DNA of 5,394 nucleotides. It comes from a bacterium. GTDB lineage: Bacteria > Bacillota_I > Bacilli_A > RF39 > UBA660. A program made the position numbers and the translations under genes. Below are positions 1 through 5,394 of this stretch, piece by piece. The notes below the pieces were generated by a model. That model saw only the letters and a list, made by a program, of their open reading frames with translations, had not been told where the DNA came from and made no database searches. Every line of letters starts with the position of its first letter. Positions within the stretch are counted from its first letter, which is position 1. The DNA lies in assembly GCA_029007415.1 (NCBI GenBank), contig JAQXHT010000080.1, positions 1 to 5,394 on the forward strand, given 5' to 3'.

Positions 1-609
1 TTGATTGAATTAGTTGGAAAACTTCATTTTAGAACTAGTTATGGTCAAAATGCTTTGAGTCATTCTATTGAAGTAGCTGAGCTTGCTGGTTTAATGGCTG
101 CTGAAATTGGCGAAGATGTTAATCTTGCTAAAAGGGCCGGTTTATTACATGATATTGGAAAAGCTGTTGATCATGAAATTGAAGGTAGTCACGTAACAAT
201 TGGTGCTGACCTTGCTAAAAAATATGGTGAAGGAAAAGAAGTTATCAATGCGATTGCATCACACCATGGTGATGAAGAAGCAACGGGAGTTATTTCTAAT
301 CTAGTAGCTATTGCTGATGCTTTATCGGCATCACGTCCTGGAGCTAGAAATGATTCTTTAGAAAACTATATTAGACGATTAACGGAACTTGAAGCTGTTG
401 CTCGTGATATAGAAGGTGTTTCTAAAGCGTTTGCAATGCAAGCTGGTCGTGAATTAAGAGTTATTGTTGAGCCAGACCAAGTTGATGATTTAGAAGCTCA
501 TCGTATTGCAAGAGAAATTAAAGAAAAAATCGAAGCAACTCTTAAGTATCCAGGTACTATCAAAATAGCGGTTGTTCGTGAAACAAGAGCTTTAGAAGAA
601 GCAAAATAA
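1..609 (+). CDS. rny: Ribonuclease Y, C-terminal part (5' end outside window)
   Basis: RNase Y is a membrane-anchored endoribonuclease that starts decay and processing of many mRNAs in Gram-positive bacteria. The reading frame is open from base 1. The 202 visible residues are the HD phosphohydrolase domain and C-terminal tail: RTSYGQN at 11-17, then metal-ligand candidates H21, H50-D51 in LLHDIGK, H88-H89 in ASHHGDE, and D106 in ADALSASRPGAR. H50-D51 should match H368-D369 of the Bacillus subtilis enzyme (520 aa). That offset of 318 predicts a normal full length of about 520 residues, so the N-terminal membrane helix, coiled coil and KH domain lie upstream of the window. The TTG at base 1 is simply a leucine codon inside the gene, not a start. 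The stop (607-609) directly abuts a terminator hairpin. Convergent with rnjA. Identification is firm; only the boundary is missing. Confidence 0.97.
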   Translation: MIELVGKLHFRTSYGQNALSHSIEVAELAGLMAAEIGEDVNLAKRAGLLHDIGKAVDHEIEGSHVTIGADLAKKYGEGKEVINAIASHHGDEEATGVISNLVAIADALSASRPGARNDSLENYIRRLTELEAVARDIEGVSKAFAMQAGRELRVIVEPDQVDDLEAHRIAREIKEKIEATLKYPGTIKIAVVRETRALEEAK

Positions 610-648
610 AAGTCAAGGAATTAAATCTTTTCCTTGACTTCTTTTTTT
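610..648. terminator. Bidirectional intrinsic terminator shared by rny and rnjA
   Basis: A perfect 11-bp stem is formed by AAGTCAAGGAA (610-620) and TTCCTTGACTT (630-640), with a 9-nt loop. On the plus strand it is followed by C and then seven T (642-648), a good intrinsic terminator for rny. Read on the minus strand the same stem is followed by a T-rich tract (TTATTTT, 609 to 603), so it can also end rnjA transcripts. The rnjA stop codon (621-623) is in the loop, and the right arm codes for the last residues of RNase J. Confidence 0.88.
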
Positions 649-2306
649 ACATCTAAAATTATTGGTAATAGAAGTGGTCTTCTTCCAGTAAGTTCAAATA
701 TATAACTAGATAAATCTTGACTGATTGTAACTTTTAAATCACCAAATGTTACATGTTGATCATTTAACTTTTTAGTAATAAGATTACCAGCCATATTTTC
801 AATCTTTCTTAATAATTCTTCATTTTCATTAACTAAAACGAATCCTCTAGTGGTAATATTAGGCTTGATAAGTAATCTTTTAGCACTAAAATCTATATTA
901 GCAATTACTACTAAAATTCCATCATTAGCCATAATTTTACGATCGTGTATAACAGCACTTCCGACTTCGCCAACACGTGAACCATCAACATAAATAGGAG
1001 AGTTAGGATAGCTTTCGCCTCTTGTTATTTTGTGATTTTTCAATACTAAACTATCACCATTTTTTAAAATGAAAGTATTTTCTTTAGGAATACCACAGTC
1101 CATTCCAAGTTCAGCGTGTTTCTTAAGCATTCGATAATCACCATGGAATGGCATTAAATACTTAGGATTTAATAATCTAATCATAAGTTTTAATTCTTCT
1201 TGATTAGCATGTCCTGAAGTATGTAAGTTATTAATAGTCATATTAGTGAATACTTTAACACCTTTTAGATATAACTTATTAATAGTTTTAGAAATACTTA
1301 TCGCATTTCCAGGAATTGCACTACTTGAAAATATTACAATATCATCTGGTCTTAACTTAATTTGTTTATGTGTTCCATCTGCAATTCTTGATAAAGCAGC
1401 AAGTGGTTCCCCTTGGGAACCTGTACAAAGAATGGTTACTTCTCCTGGTTTTAAATTATTAGCTTCATCTGCACGAATTAGTAATTCTTTGTGATCAATA
1501 TATCCACCTTTAATTGAAATATCAATGTTATTTTCCATTGATCTTCCGAAGACACAGATTTTTCTATTGTGTTTGTAACAAGATTCAAATATATGCTTTA
1601 ATCTGTATATATTAGAAGCGAAAGTAGCAATAATAATTCTATTGTACTTATACTTATCAAATATATCAGTTAGAGTATCATCAACTCTTGATTCACTAAT
1701 ACTCATTCCTTCATTTAAAGCATTAGTTGAATCACTAATTAATAAATCTACTCCTTGATGACCCATTACAGCCATCTTATATAAATCTGCCATTGGTCCG
1801 ATAGGTGTAAGATCAAACTTAAAGTCTCCAGTTGTTACAATAGTTCCATTTGGAGTTTTAACAATAATACCATGCGAATCTGGTATTGAGTGTGTTGTTC
1901 TAATAAAACCTATTTCAAAATATTTAAATTTAACTGTTGTTTGATCATTATAAACATAAAGATTGTCATAACGAATATTTCTATCCGCTAACTTCATTTC
2001 GATTAACTCTTTAGCTTGATTTGGTGCATAAATAGCTGGTACATTTACCATCTGTAATAAAAAAGGTATAGCACCAATGTGGTCTTCATGACCGTGAGTT
2101 ATAAATAAAGCTTTAATTTTATCTTCGTTTTGTTTCAAAAAAGAATAGTCTGGTAAGACATAATCAATTCCTAGTAAGTCTCCTGCAAAGGAAACTCCCG
2201 CATCTAAAATAATAATTTCATCTTTATGCATAACGCAGTACATATTGCGTCCTACTTCACCTAAGCCACCAAGAACAATAACTTTTGTTTCATCTGACTT
2301 ATTCAT
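621..2306 (-). CDS. rnjA: Ribonuclease J (J1-type, metallo-beta-lactamase/beta-CASP)
   Basis: RNase J is a cytoplasmic, zinc-dependent 5'-to-3' exonuclease and endonuclease for mRNA turnover and rRNA maturation. The 561 residues match the family's usual length of about 555. The metallo-beta-lactamase core shows LGGLGEVGRN (12-21), the catalytic HGHEDH motif with H71, H73, D75 and H76, then H139 (THSIPDS), D161 (TGDFKFD), and H388 (PFHGDY). SDSTNA is at 191-196. The beta-CASP part includes TGSQGEP (295-301) and HTSGHA (362-367), the latter involved in substrate phosphate contact in the family. The intact HxHxDH set argues for an active J1 rather than a J2-type subunit with altered ligands. The ATG start at 2306 is supported by an AAAGGAG ribosome site at 2318-2312, seven bases upstream, and by a strong promoter at 2384-2356. 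Convergent with rny and divergent from the secreted-protein operon. RNase J and RNase Y are both reported members of Bacillota RNA-decay machinery. Confidence 0.97.
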   Translation of the reverse strand: MNKSDETKVIVLGGLGEVGRNMYCVMHKDEIIILDAGVSFAGDLLGIDYVLPDYSFLKQNEDKIKALFITHGHEDHIGAIPFLLQMVNVPAIYAPNQAKELIEMKLADRNIRYDNLYVYNDQTTVKFKYFEIGFIRTTHSIPDSHGIIVKTPNGTIVTTGDFKFDLTPIGPMADLYKMAVMGHQGVDLLISDSTNALNEGMSISESRVDDTLTDIFDKYKYNRIIIATFASNIYRLKHIFESCYKHNRKICVFGRSMENNIDISIKGGYIDHKELLIRADEANNLKPGEVTILCTGSQGEPLAALSRIADGTHKQIKLRPDDIVIFSSSAIPGNAISISKTINKLYLKGVKVFTNMTINNLHTSGHANQEELKLMIRLLNPKYLMPFHGDYRMLKKHAELGMDCGIPKENTFILKNGDSLVLKNHKITRGESYPNSPIYVDGSRVGEVGSAVIHDRKIMANDGILVVIANIDFSAKRLLIKPNITTRGFVLVNENEELLRKIENMAGNLITKKLNDQHVTFGDLKVTISQDLSSYIFELTGRRPLLLPIILDVKKEVKEKI

Positions 2307-2355
2307 TTTTTCTCCTTTCTTGAAGTTAATAATAAGAAAGAACTAACCGACATAA

Positions 2356-2384
2356 ATTATACTATATAAAAAAAGATTTGTCTA
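2356..2384 (-). promoter_or_regulatory. Predicted sigma-A type promoter of rnjA
   Basis: Read on the minus strand, TAGACA (2384-2379; 5 of 6 to TTGACA) is followed by 17 bases and a perfect TATAAT (2361-2356). The start site would fall near 2349, giving a leader of about 40 nt that contains the AAAGGAG ribosome site at 2318-2312. This is the best promoter match in the window. Confidence 0.8.
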
Positions 2385-2385
2385 G

Positions 2386-2396
2386 CGACTTTGTCG
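2386..2396. repeat. Short inverted repeat beside the rnjA -35
   Basis: CGAC-TTT-GTCG is a perfect 4-bp inverted repeat with a 3-base spacer, just upstream of the rnjA -35 box. It also falls inside the spacer of one possible rightward promoter (2378-2406). It is short enough to arise by chance, and no regulator family is recognised. If functional, it would be placed to affect both directions. Confidence 0.3.
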
Positions 2397-2426
2397 AATT
2401 TAATATGCACAAAATTCAGTAAAAAT

Positions 2427-2477
2427 ATAGACAATATCTGACAAATGTGATACCCTTTAGCTAGGAAGATAGACAAT
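2427..2477. repeat. 9-bp direct repeat ATAGACAAT, two copies 42 bp apart
   Basis: Copies lie at 2427-2435 and 2469-2477, start-to-start distance 42 bp, close to four helical turns. The first covers the candidate -35 of the rightward operon and the second sits just before the Shine-Dalgarno of the secreted-protein gene. A related TAGACAAAT is on the minus strand at 2384-2376 (the rnjA -35). Could be a paired regulator site, or chance in A+T-rich DNA. Confidence 0.35.
2428..2456 (+). promoter_or_regulatory. Candidate promoter(s) of the secreted-protein/ABC operon
   Basis: TAGACA (2428-2433, 5 of 6) is followed by 17 bases and TACCCT (2451-2456, only 3 of 6). A TG one base before the -10 (2448-2449) gives an extended -10 that could compensate. 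An alternative lies upstream: TTGTCT (2378-2383), 17 bases, TAATAT (2401-2406), 4 of 6 in each box, which would overlap the rnjA -35 region. Neither is strong, which suggests low-level or activator-dependent expression. The sequence does not decide between them. Confidence 0.45.
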
Positions 2478-2497
2478 TATTAGGAGGACGAACAAAT

Positions 2498-2908
2498 ATG
2501 AAATATTTAAAAATAACTGTTTTAGCTTTTTTTGTTACTTTAGTTTTATCTTCAGTGGGAGTAAATGCTACAATGTACACAATTACTGAGTTGAAAATTC
2601 CAATAAATAATGGCTTGGCAACAAGTAATCAAGTTGTTAAATATGATGCTGGCGGATATCATATGTTAAACAAGTTTGATTGTAAGGATAACCTTAGTGG
2701 TGATCCTAGAGCAATTATGGGATATATTAGAGCTTTGGTAGGCGGAGGAAATGTTAGTGTGCGTAAAGAATTACCAAAGGGAACTAATGTAGTTTTTGAT
2801 AGTTATACCACTGATCCAGGTACATTTTATACTGTGTATTATTCAAAAAAAACTTTACCAACATCTGCAACTTATTGGGGCTTTTGGACTGTAGATTATA
2901 ATAAATAA
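2498..2908 (+). CDS. Small secreted protein of unknown family, possible exported peptide/bacteriocin-like product
   Basis: I do not recognise the family. The 136-residue product starts with a classical signal peptide: K2 and K5, a hydrophobic core at about 7-20, and a VNA cleavage site after A24. The mature protein would be about 112 residues. It has a single cysteine (C62), a glycine run (GGG at 82-84), and a second half of alternating polar and hydrophobic/aromatic stretches (86-91, 96-103, 109-117, 125-134) ending in an aromatic-rich tail with W127 and W130. This pattern suggests a small all-beta extracellular fold. There is no lipobox, LPxTG sorting signal or double-glycine leader. The start is well fixed by AGGAGG at 2482-2487, ten bases before ATG. 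It is the first gene of an operon with two ABC-2-like permeases and an ABC ATPase, a layout seen for bacteriocin or signalling peptide systems such as lactococcin 972-type loci. The function is an inference from context, and a substrate-sensing or protective extracellular role is equally possible. Confidence 0.85.
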   Translation: MKYLKITVLAFFVTLVLSSVGVNATMYTITELKIPINNGLATSNQVVKYDAGGYHMLNKFDCKDNLSGDPRAIMGYIRALVGGGNVSVRKELPKGTNVVFDSYTTDPGTFYTVYYSKKTLPTSATYWGFWTVDYNK

Positions 2909-2923
2909 TTAAAAAAATGCCTA

Positions 2924-2942
2924 CTTCCTTTAAATATGGAGG
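2924..2942 (+). promoter_or_regulatory. Possible Shine-Dalgarno-masking hairpin before the 6-TM permease gene
   Basis: In the 41-base gap after the secreted-protein gene, CTTCC (2924-2928) can pair with GGAGG (2938-2942; one T-G wobble) around a 9-base loop. That would hide the ribosome site of the next gene. TTAAATATG occurs twice (2930-2938 and 2944-2952), in the loop and over the real start. The stem is weak. It could lower permease output relative to the secreted protein. Confidence 0.3.
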
Positions 2943-2949
2943 ATTAAAT

Positions 2950-3900
2950 ATGAAAAAAATCTTTTTAGCTAAAAAAACAGTATTTTTTGTTGCAATCTTT
3001 CTTTTCTTTTTTATTTTGTTATCATTTTATGATTATTATTCACTCGATTTTTCATATGCTAAAGATTATTATAAAGTAATAGATAAATGTGGAGAGAGTG
3101 GGAGTGACCCTAATGATGAATTGTGCTACTGGCATAAGACTGATGAAGATGTTGAAAGATATAAACGAGAAAATGATCCAGTTGCTAAATATAAAAAGCT
3201 TGATGCTATAACACTTACTTGTTATATTGTGGAACAGACACTCTTTAGAAATCTTCAATTGTTATCTCCTTTATTCATTGCTATCTTGGTAATAGCTAAT
3301 ATTCATAAAGAAGTTGCTAGTGGAATGGTTAAAAACTACTTTACAAGAACTGATTATAAAAAATATCTACGGAAAAATTTAAAACTTTTAGGAATTGTTT
3401 CTTTAACTTTTCCTATCGTATTATGTTTAGTTTTTCTTCTATCGTGTCTTATAACGAGATTTAATTTTAATATTGGTGATACAACTATTGATAACTATAT
3501 CTATACACCTTTTAAATATAAACACTTCTTCCTTTATGGAACAGTGATATGTTTATTTCAATATATATTAAGCTTTGCTTTTGGTGCTTTAGCTTTAGCT
3601 TTTGGTAAGAATAGTAAAAATATCTTAGTATCAATCTTAACTAGTTTTATTTATATAACTTTAATAGTAATATTTATCAATGTTGGTCTTTATGCTCTCA
3701 TACTTAATAAAATCTTTGGAATTAAAAAACTATCGGAATACTTTATGGTTACTACTTATTGGTTTTTAGGTAAAGGAGATAATGTTGCTTTGATGTTTAT
3801 AATCGTGATTTGTTTTCTTCTATTCTCCTTATTAGTTTACTATTTATCTTATAAGAATAAAGAAAGGTTTATAATGAGAAATGAAAAAATCACTGCATAG
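2950..3900 (+). CDS. ABC-2-like transporter permease, 6 TM helices, with extracytoplasmic loop
   Basis: A 316-residue membrane protein, probably the membrane part of an ABC exporter. Hydrophobic segments are at about 10-27, 101-118, 146-169, 193-218, 226-252 and 279-301. The basic stretch between TM2 and TM3 (HKEVASGMVKNYFTRTDY, 119-136, then KKYLRK) has the look of the coupling region of ABC-2 permeases: an E..G pattern followed by basic, aromatic residues. Basic residues after TM2, TM4 and TM6 place both termini in the cytoplasm. Between TM1 and TM2 is a charged loop of about 70 residues outside the cell with C47 and C59, a possible disulfide. I chose the ATG at 2950 because GGAGGA (2938-2943) lies six bases upstream. 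The in-frame ATG at 2917 has no ribosome site and would add 11 hydrophilic residues. The gene overlaps the next by 20 bp. Exact family not recognised; the ABC role is supported mainly by the adjacent ATPase. Confidence 0.85.
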   Translation: MKKIFLAKKTVFFVAIFLFFFILLSFYDYYSLDFSYAKDYYKVIDKCGESGSDPNDELCYWHKTDEDVERYKRENDPVAKYKKLDAITLTCYIVEQTLFRNLQLLSPLFIAILVIANIHKEVASGMVKNYFTRTDYKKYLRKNLKLLGIVSLTFPIVLCLVFLLSCLITRFNFNIGDTTIDNYIYTPFKYKHFFLYGTVICLFQYILSFAFGALALAFGKNSKNILVSILTSFIYITLIVIFINVGLYALILNKIFGIKKLSEYFMVTTYWFLGKGDNVALMFIIVICFLLFSLLVYYLSYKNKERFIMRNEKITA

Positions 3901-5296
3901 AAAATTTACTATTTTGAATGGTATAATGGGTGAAGAAAACTTTAAGGGTATCTATATCTTTGCTATCATTTTAGCGCTTTATGGCGCTTATATATTATCG
4001 TCAGGAACGAAAACAATGGTAGAAGCAACATTAATATCTTTTACTTTCTCTATCTTTAATTTATTATTTTTTCTTTTAATAATGTTAAATTCCTATAATA
4101 CTTATAAGACATTTTCTAAAGATTTTGATTCCTATATTATAAGACTTAAAACTAAAAATAACTATTTAAAAGAAATTATTTCTCTGGTAGTTTCTTCTAA
4201 TATTTTGTTAATAGTAATGTTTTTCCTTATATTTTATACTTTTCTAGTTTTCTTTCAAGCTGGTAATATTGGTCTAAATATTAGTACGATTTATAAAGGT
4301 ATCCCAGATATTATTTATATTCTATTTTATCTATTTAGATATGTTACTTATATGGTATCTTTGAGTCTTATTATTATCTTGATTAGTTATAAGTATAACT
4401 TTACTAGCTCCTTATTTGTTACTATCTGTTTCAGTATTAGTTTGTTTTTAGGAATAACTAGTTCGGAAGCAACTAATTCCTTTCAATTAGCTCCTTGGTC
4501 TTATTTCCAAGTAACAAGATATGGTTCATTTTCTTTAGAAATTACTTATTCTATACTTTATTTATTATTTTTTGAAGTGCTTATTTTCTATCTATATAAT
4601 GTAAAGAAAAATACTAAAGTGAAAAATAAATATCTTTTCTCTAATGATATTAGTTATTTCTTTCATAAACAAAAACTATTATTAGGCTTGTTTCTAGGTA
4701 CTACAGTAATTATTCCTTTCTTAACCTATAGTCCATTGTTATCAGTTACTGAAAATCTTAATAATATGTTCTTAGTAAATCTTAATCTGAATAAGTATAA
4801 TATACTAAATGTTATTTACTATGTCTTATCTTTAACAATGTTCGTTTATCTTGCTGTTAACTTATATACGAAGGATTTAATGTATAGTTTAGATAATATA
4901 TTTTTAAGAGAAAAGATAATTAGTTGGTCTAAAATGAAGTTAGTTACTATTATCTTATTAACAATATTAGTTAAGCTTATATCTTATACCTTGGTAGTTT
5001 TAACATTATCTCTTAGAGCAGGTAGTATCTCTTTTGAATTAGCTATCTTAATTAGAGATTTAGCTTATACTATTCTATTAGAATTGTTATTTTTAAATAG
5101 TTATGTCTTATATCTGAGAGATTATAAAATAGTTAGTATTATTAGTGGACTTATTTTCCTTTTAGCAGTAAGTCTTGGAGTTGTTTGGTTTAAAGGTATT
5201 AGTAGTATCTTGATAATAGTATTAGTGATTAGTTTAATTTTCCTTCATAAGAAAAGACCTAGTAAATTAATAGAAAGAGTGGGAATGATAAGATGA
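3881..5296 (+). CDS. 12-TM membrane protein, probable fused (two-half) ABC-2-like permease
   Basis: A 471-residue polytopic protein with about 12 hydrophobic helices at 22-40, 50-69, 100-125, 144-170, 174-192, 219-239, 266-287, 308-329, 354-377, 387-411, 415-433 and 438-456. Basic clusters at 1-8, 76-97, 242-265, 343-353 and 457-462 fit both termini and the central linker being cytoplasmic. The two halves look alike: in each, the second helix is followed by a basic amphipathic stretch starting SKDF (79-82) or TKDL (330-333), then four more helices. This suggests a fusion or duplication of a 6-TM ABC-2-like unit. ABC-2 permeases normally have about 6 TM, so this is double length. The start at 3881 overlaps the previous gene by 20 bp. 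The nearest AAAGG (3863-3867) is rather far (13 bases), suggesting translational coupling, while the next in-frame ATG (3926) has no better ribosome site. It ends in an ATGA overlap with the ATPase gene. Function inferred as export or immunity; no known family recognised. Confidence 0.85.
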   Translation: MKKSLHRKFTILNGIMGEENFKGIYIFAIILALYGAYILSSGTKTMVEATLISFTFSIFNLLFFLLIMLNSYNTYKTFSKDFDSYIIRLKTKNNYLKEIISLVVSSNILLIVMFFLIFYTFLVFFQAGNIGLNISTIYKGIPDIIYILFYLFRYVTYMVSLSLIIILISYKYNFTSSLFVTICFSISLFLGITSSEATNSFQLAPWSYFQVTRYGSFSLEITYSILYLLFFEVLIFYLYNVKKNTKVKNKYLFSNDISYFFHKQKLLLGLFLGTTVIIPFLTYSPLLSVTENLNNMFLVNLNLNKYNILNVIYYVLSLTMFVYLAVNLYTKDLMYSLDNIFLREKIISWSKMKLVTIILLTILVKLISYTLVVLTLSLRAGSISFELAILIRDLAYTILLELLFLNSYVLYLRDYKIVSIISGLIFLLAVSLGVVWFKGISSILIIVLVISLIFLHKKRPSKLIERVGMIR

Positions 5297-5394
5297 AAAT
5301 TGAAGTTAAAAACGTAACAAAAAGATTTAAAGATAGTGTTATTTTAGAAAATGTTAATCTTGAATTTGTTGGTGGTAAAATATATGGTTTGATT
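5293..5394 (+). CDS. ABC transporter ATP-binding protein, N-terminus (cut by window end)
   Basis: Only 34 residues are visible, but they are a typical ABC ATPase beginning: a first strand MKIEVKNVTKRF with an aromatic A-loop candidate F12, then ILENVNLEF (17-25), GGKIYGLI (27-34). The Walker A glycine-rich loop would be expected immediately after the last visible residue. The ATG overlaps the stop of the 12-TM permease gene (ATGA at 5293-5296), a standard sign of translational coupling and of subunits made in matched amounts. It should energise the two upstream permeases. Subfamily and length cannot be judged from this fragment. Confidence 0.92.
   Translation, partial: MKIEVKNVTKRFKDSVILENVNLEFVGGKIYGLI

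Noticed and set aside
1..3. TTG at base 1 as a start codon of a short HD-domain protein
   Set aside because: The frame is open to the window edge and the residue numbering matches the middle of a full RNase Y, so the gene continues upstream.
1246..1494. 82-residue open frame on the plus strand
   Set aside because: It lies wholly antisense to rnjA, whose motifs are intact, has no ribosome site and has no recognisable protein features.
2307..2497. tRNA, riboswitch or mobile-element ends in the divergent intergenic region
   Set aside because: No cloverleaf, long conserved leader structure, terminal inverted repeats or target duplications could be seen in these 191 bases, only short promoter-like and repeat elements.
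2498..2908. Direct assignment as a lactococcin 972 family bacteriocin
   Set aside because: Operon layout and signal peptide are similar, but I could not see the family's characteristic Trp/Gly/Tyr motif near the mature N-terminus, and the mature part (about 112 aa) is longer than lactococcin 972 (about 66 aa).
2917..2949. Upstream ATG giving an 11-residue longer permease
   Set aside because: There is no Shine-Dalgarno before it, while GGAGGA is ideally placed before the ATG at 2950, and the added residues are not part of the membrane helix.
3052..3258. 68-residue open frame on the minus strand
   Set aside because: It is antisense to the 6-TM permease gene. Its hydrophobic, Ile/Phe-rich translation is what an A+T-rich charged coding strand gives in reverse.

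Overview
The window is A+T-rich DNA from a low-GC Gram-positive bacterium (Bacillota). It carries both RNase Y and an RNase J1-type ribonuclease, the pair typical of that group. Tryptophan is written TGG and TGA acts as a stop (the 12-TM permease gene ends in TGA), so this is not a Mycoplasma-type UGA=Trp code. An uncultured Bacilli or Mollicutes-related lineage would fit, but nothing here fixes a genus.

Left part (1-2306): two core mRNA-decay genes lie tail to tail. The C-terminal 202 residues of RNase Y (rny, plus strand, cut by the window edge) end at 609. A complete 561-residue RNase J (rnjA, minus strand, 2306 to 621) converges on it. The 11 bp between them are exactly the left arm of a perfect 11-bp hairpin whose right arm lies inside the end of rnjA. 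The hairpin has T-rich tracts on both sides and should terminate both genes.

Middle (2307-2497): a 191-bp divergent intergenic region. It holds a near-consensus promoter for rnjA, at least two weaker candidate promoters for the rightward genes, a short inverted repeat, and a 9-bp direct repeat (ATAGACAAT) spaced by 42 bp.

Right part (2498-5394): a tightly packed rightward operon. It encodes a small secreted protein of unknown family (136 aa, signal peptide), a 6-TM ABC-2-like permease (316 aa), a 12-TM membrane protein that looks like two ABC-2-like halves fused (471 aa), and the first 34 residues of an ABC transporter ATPase cut by the window end. The membrane genes overlap (20 bp, then an ATGA junction), so translational coupling is likely. 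The layout resembles bacteriocin or peptide export/immunity loci: the secreted product comes first, followed by a dedicated ABC transporter. The function is inferred from layout only, and no known bacteriocin motif is recognised. This cassette is the part of the window most likely to be undescribed.
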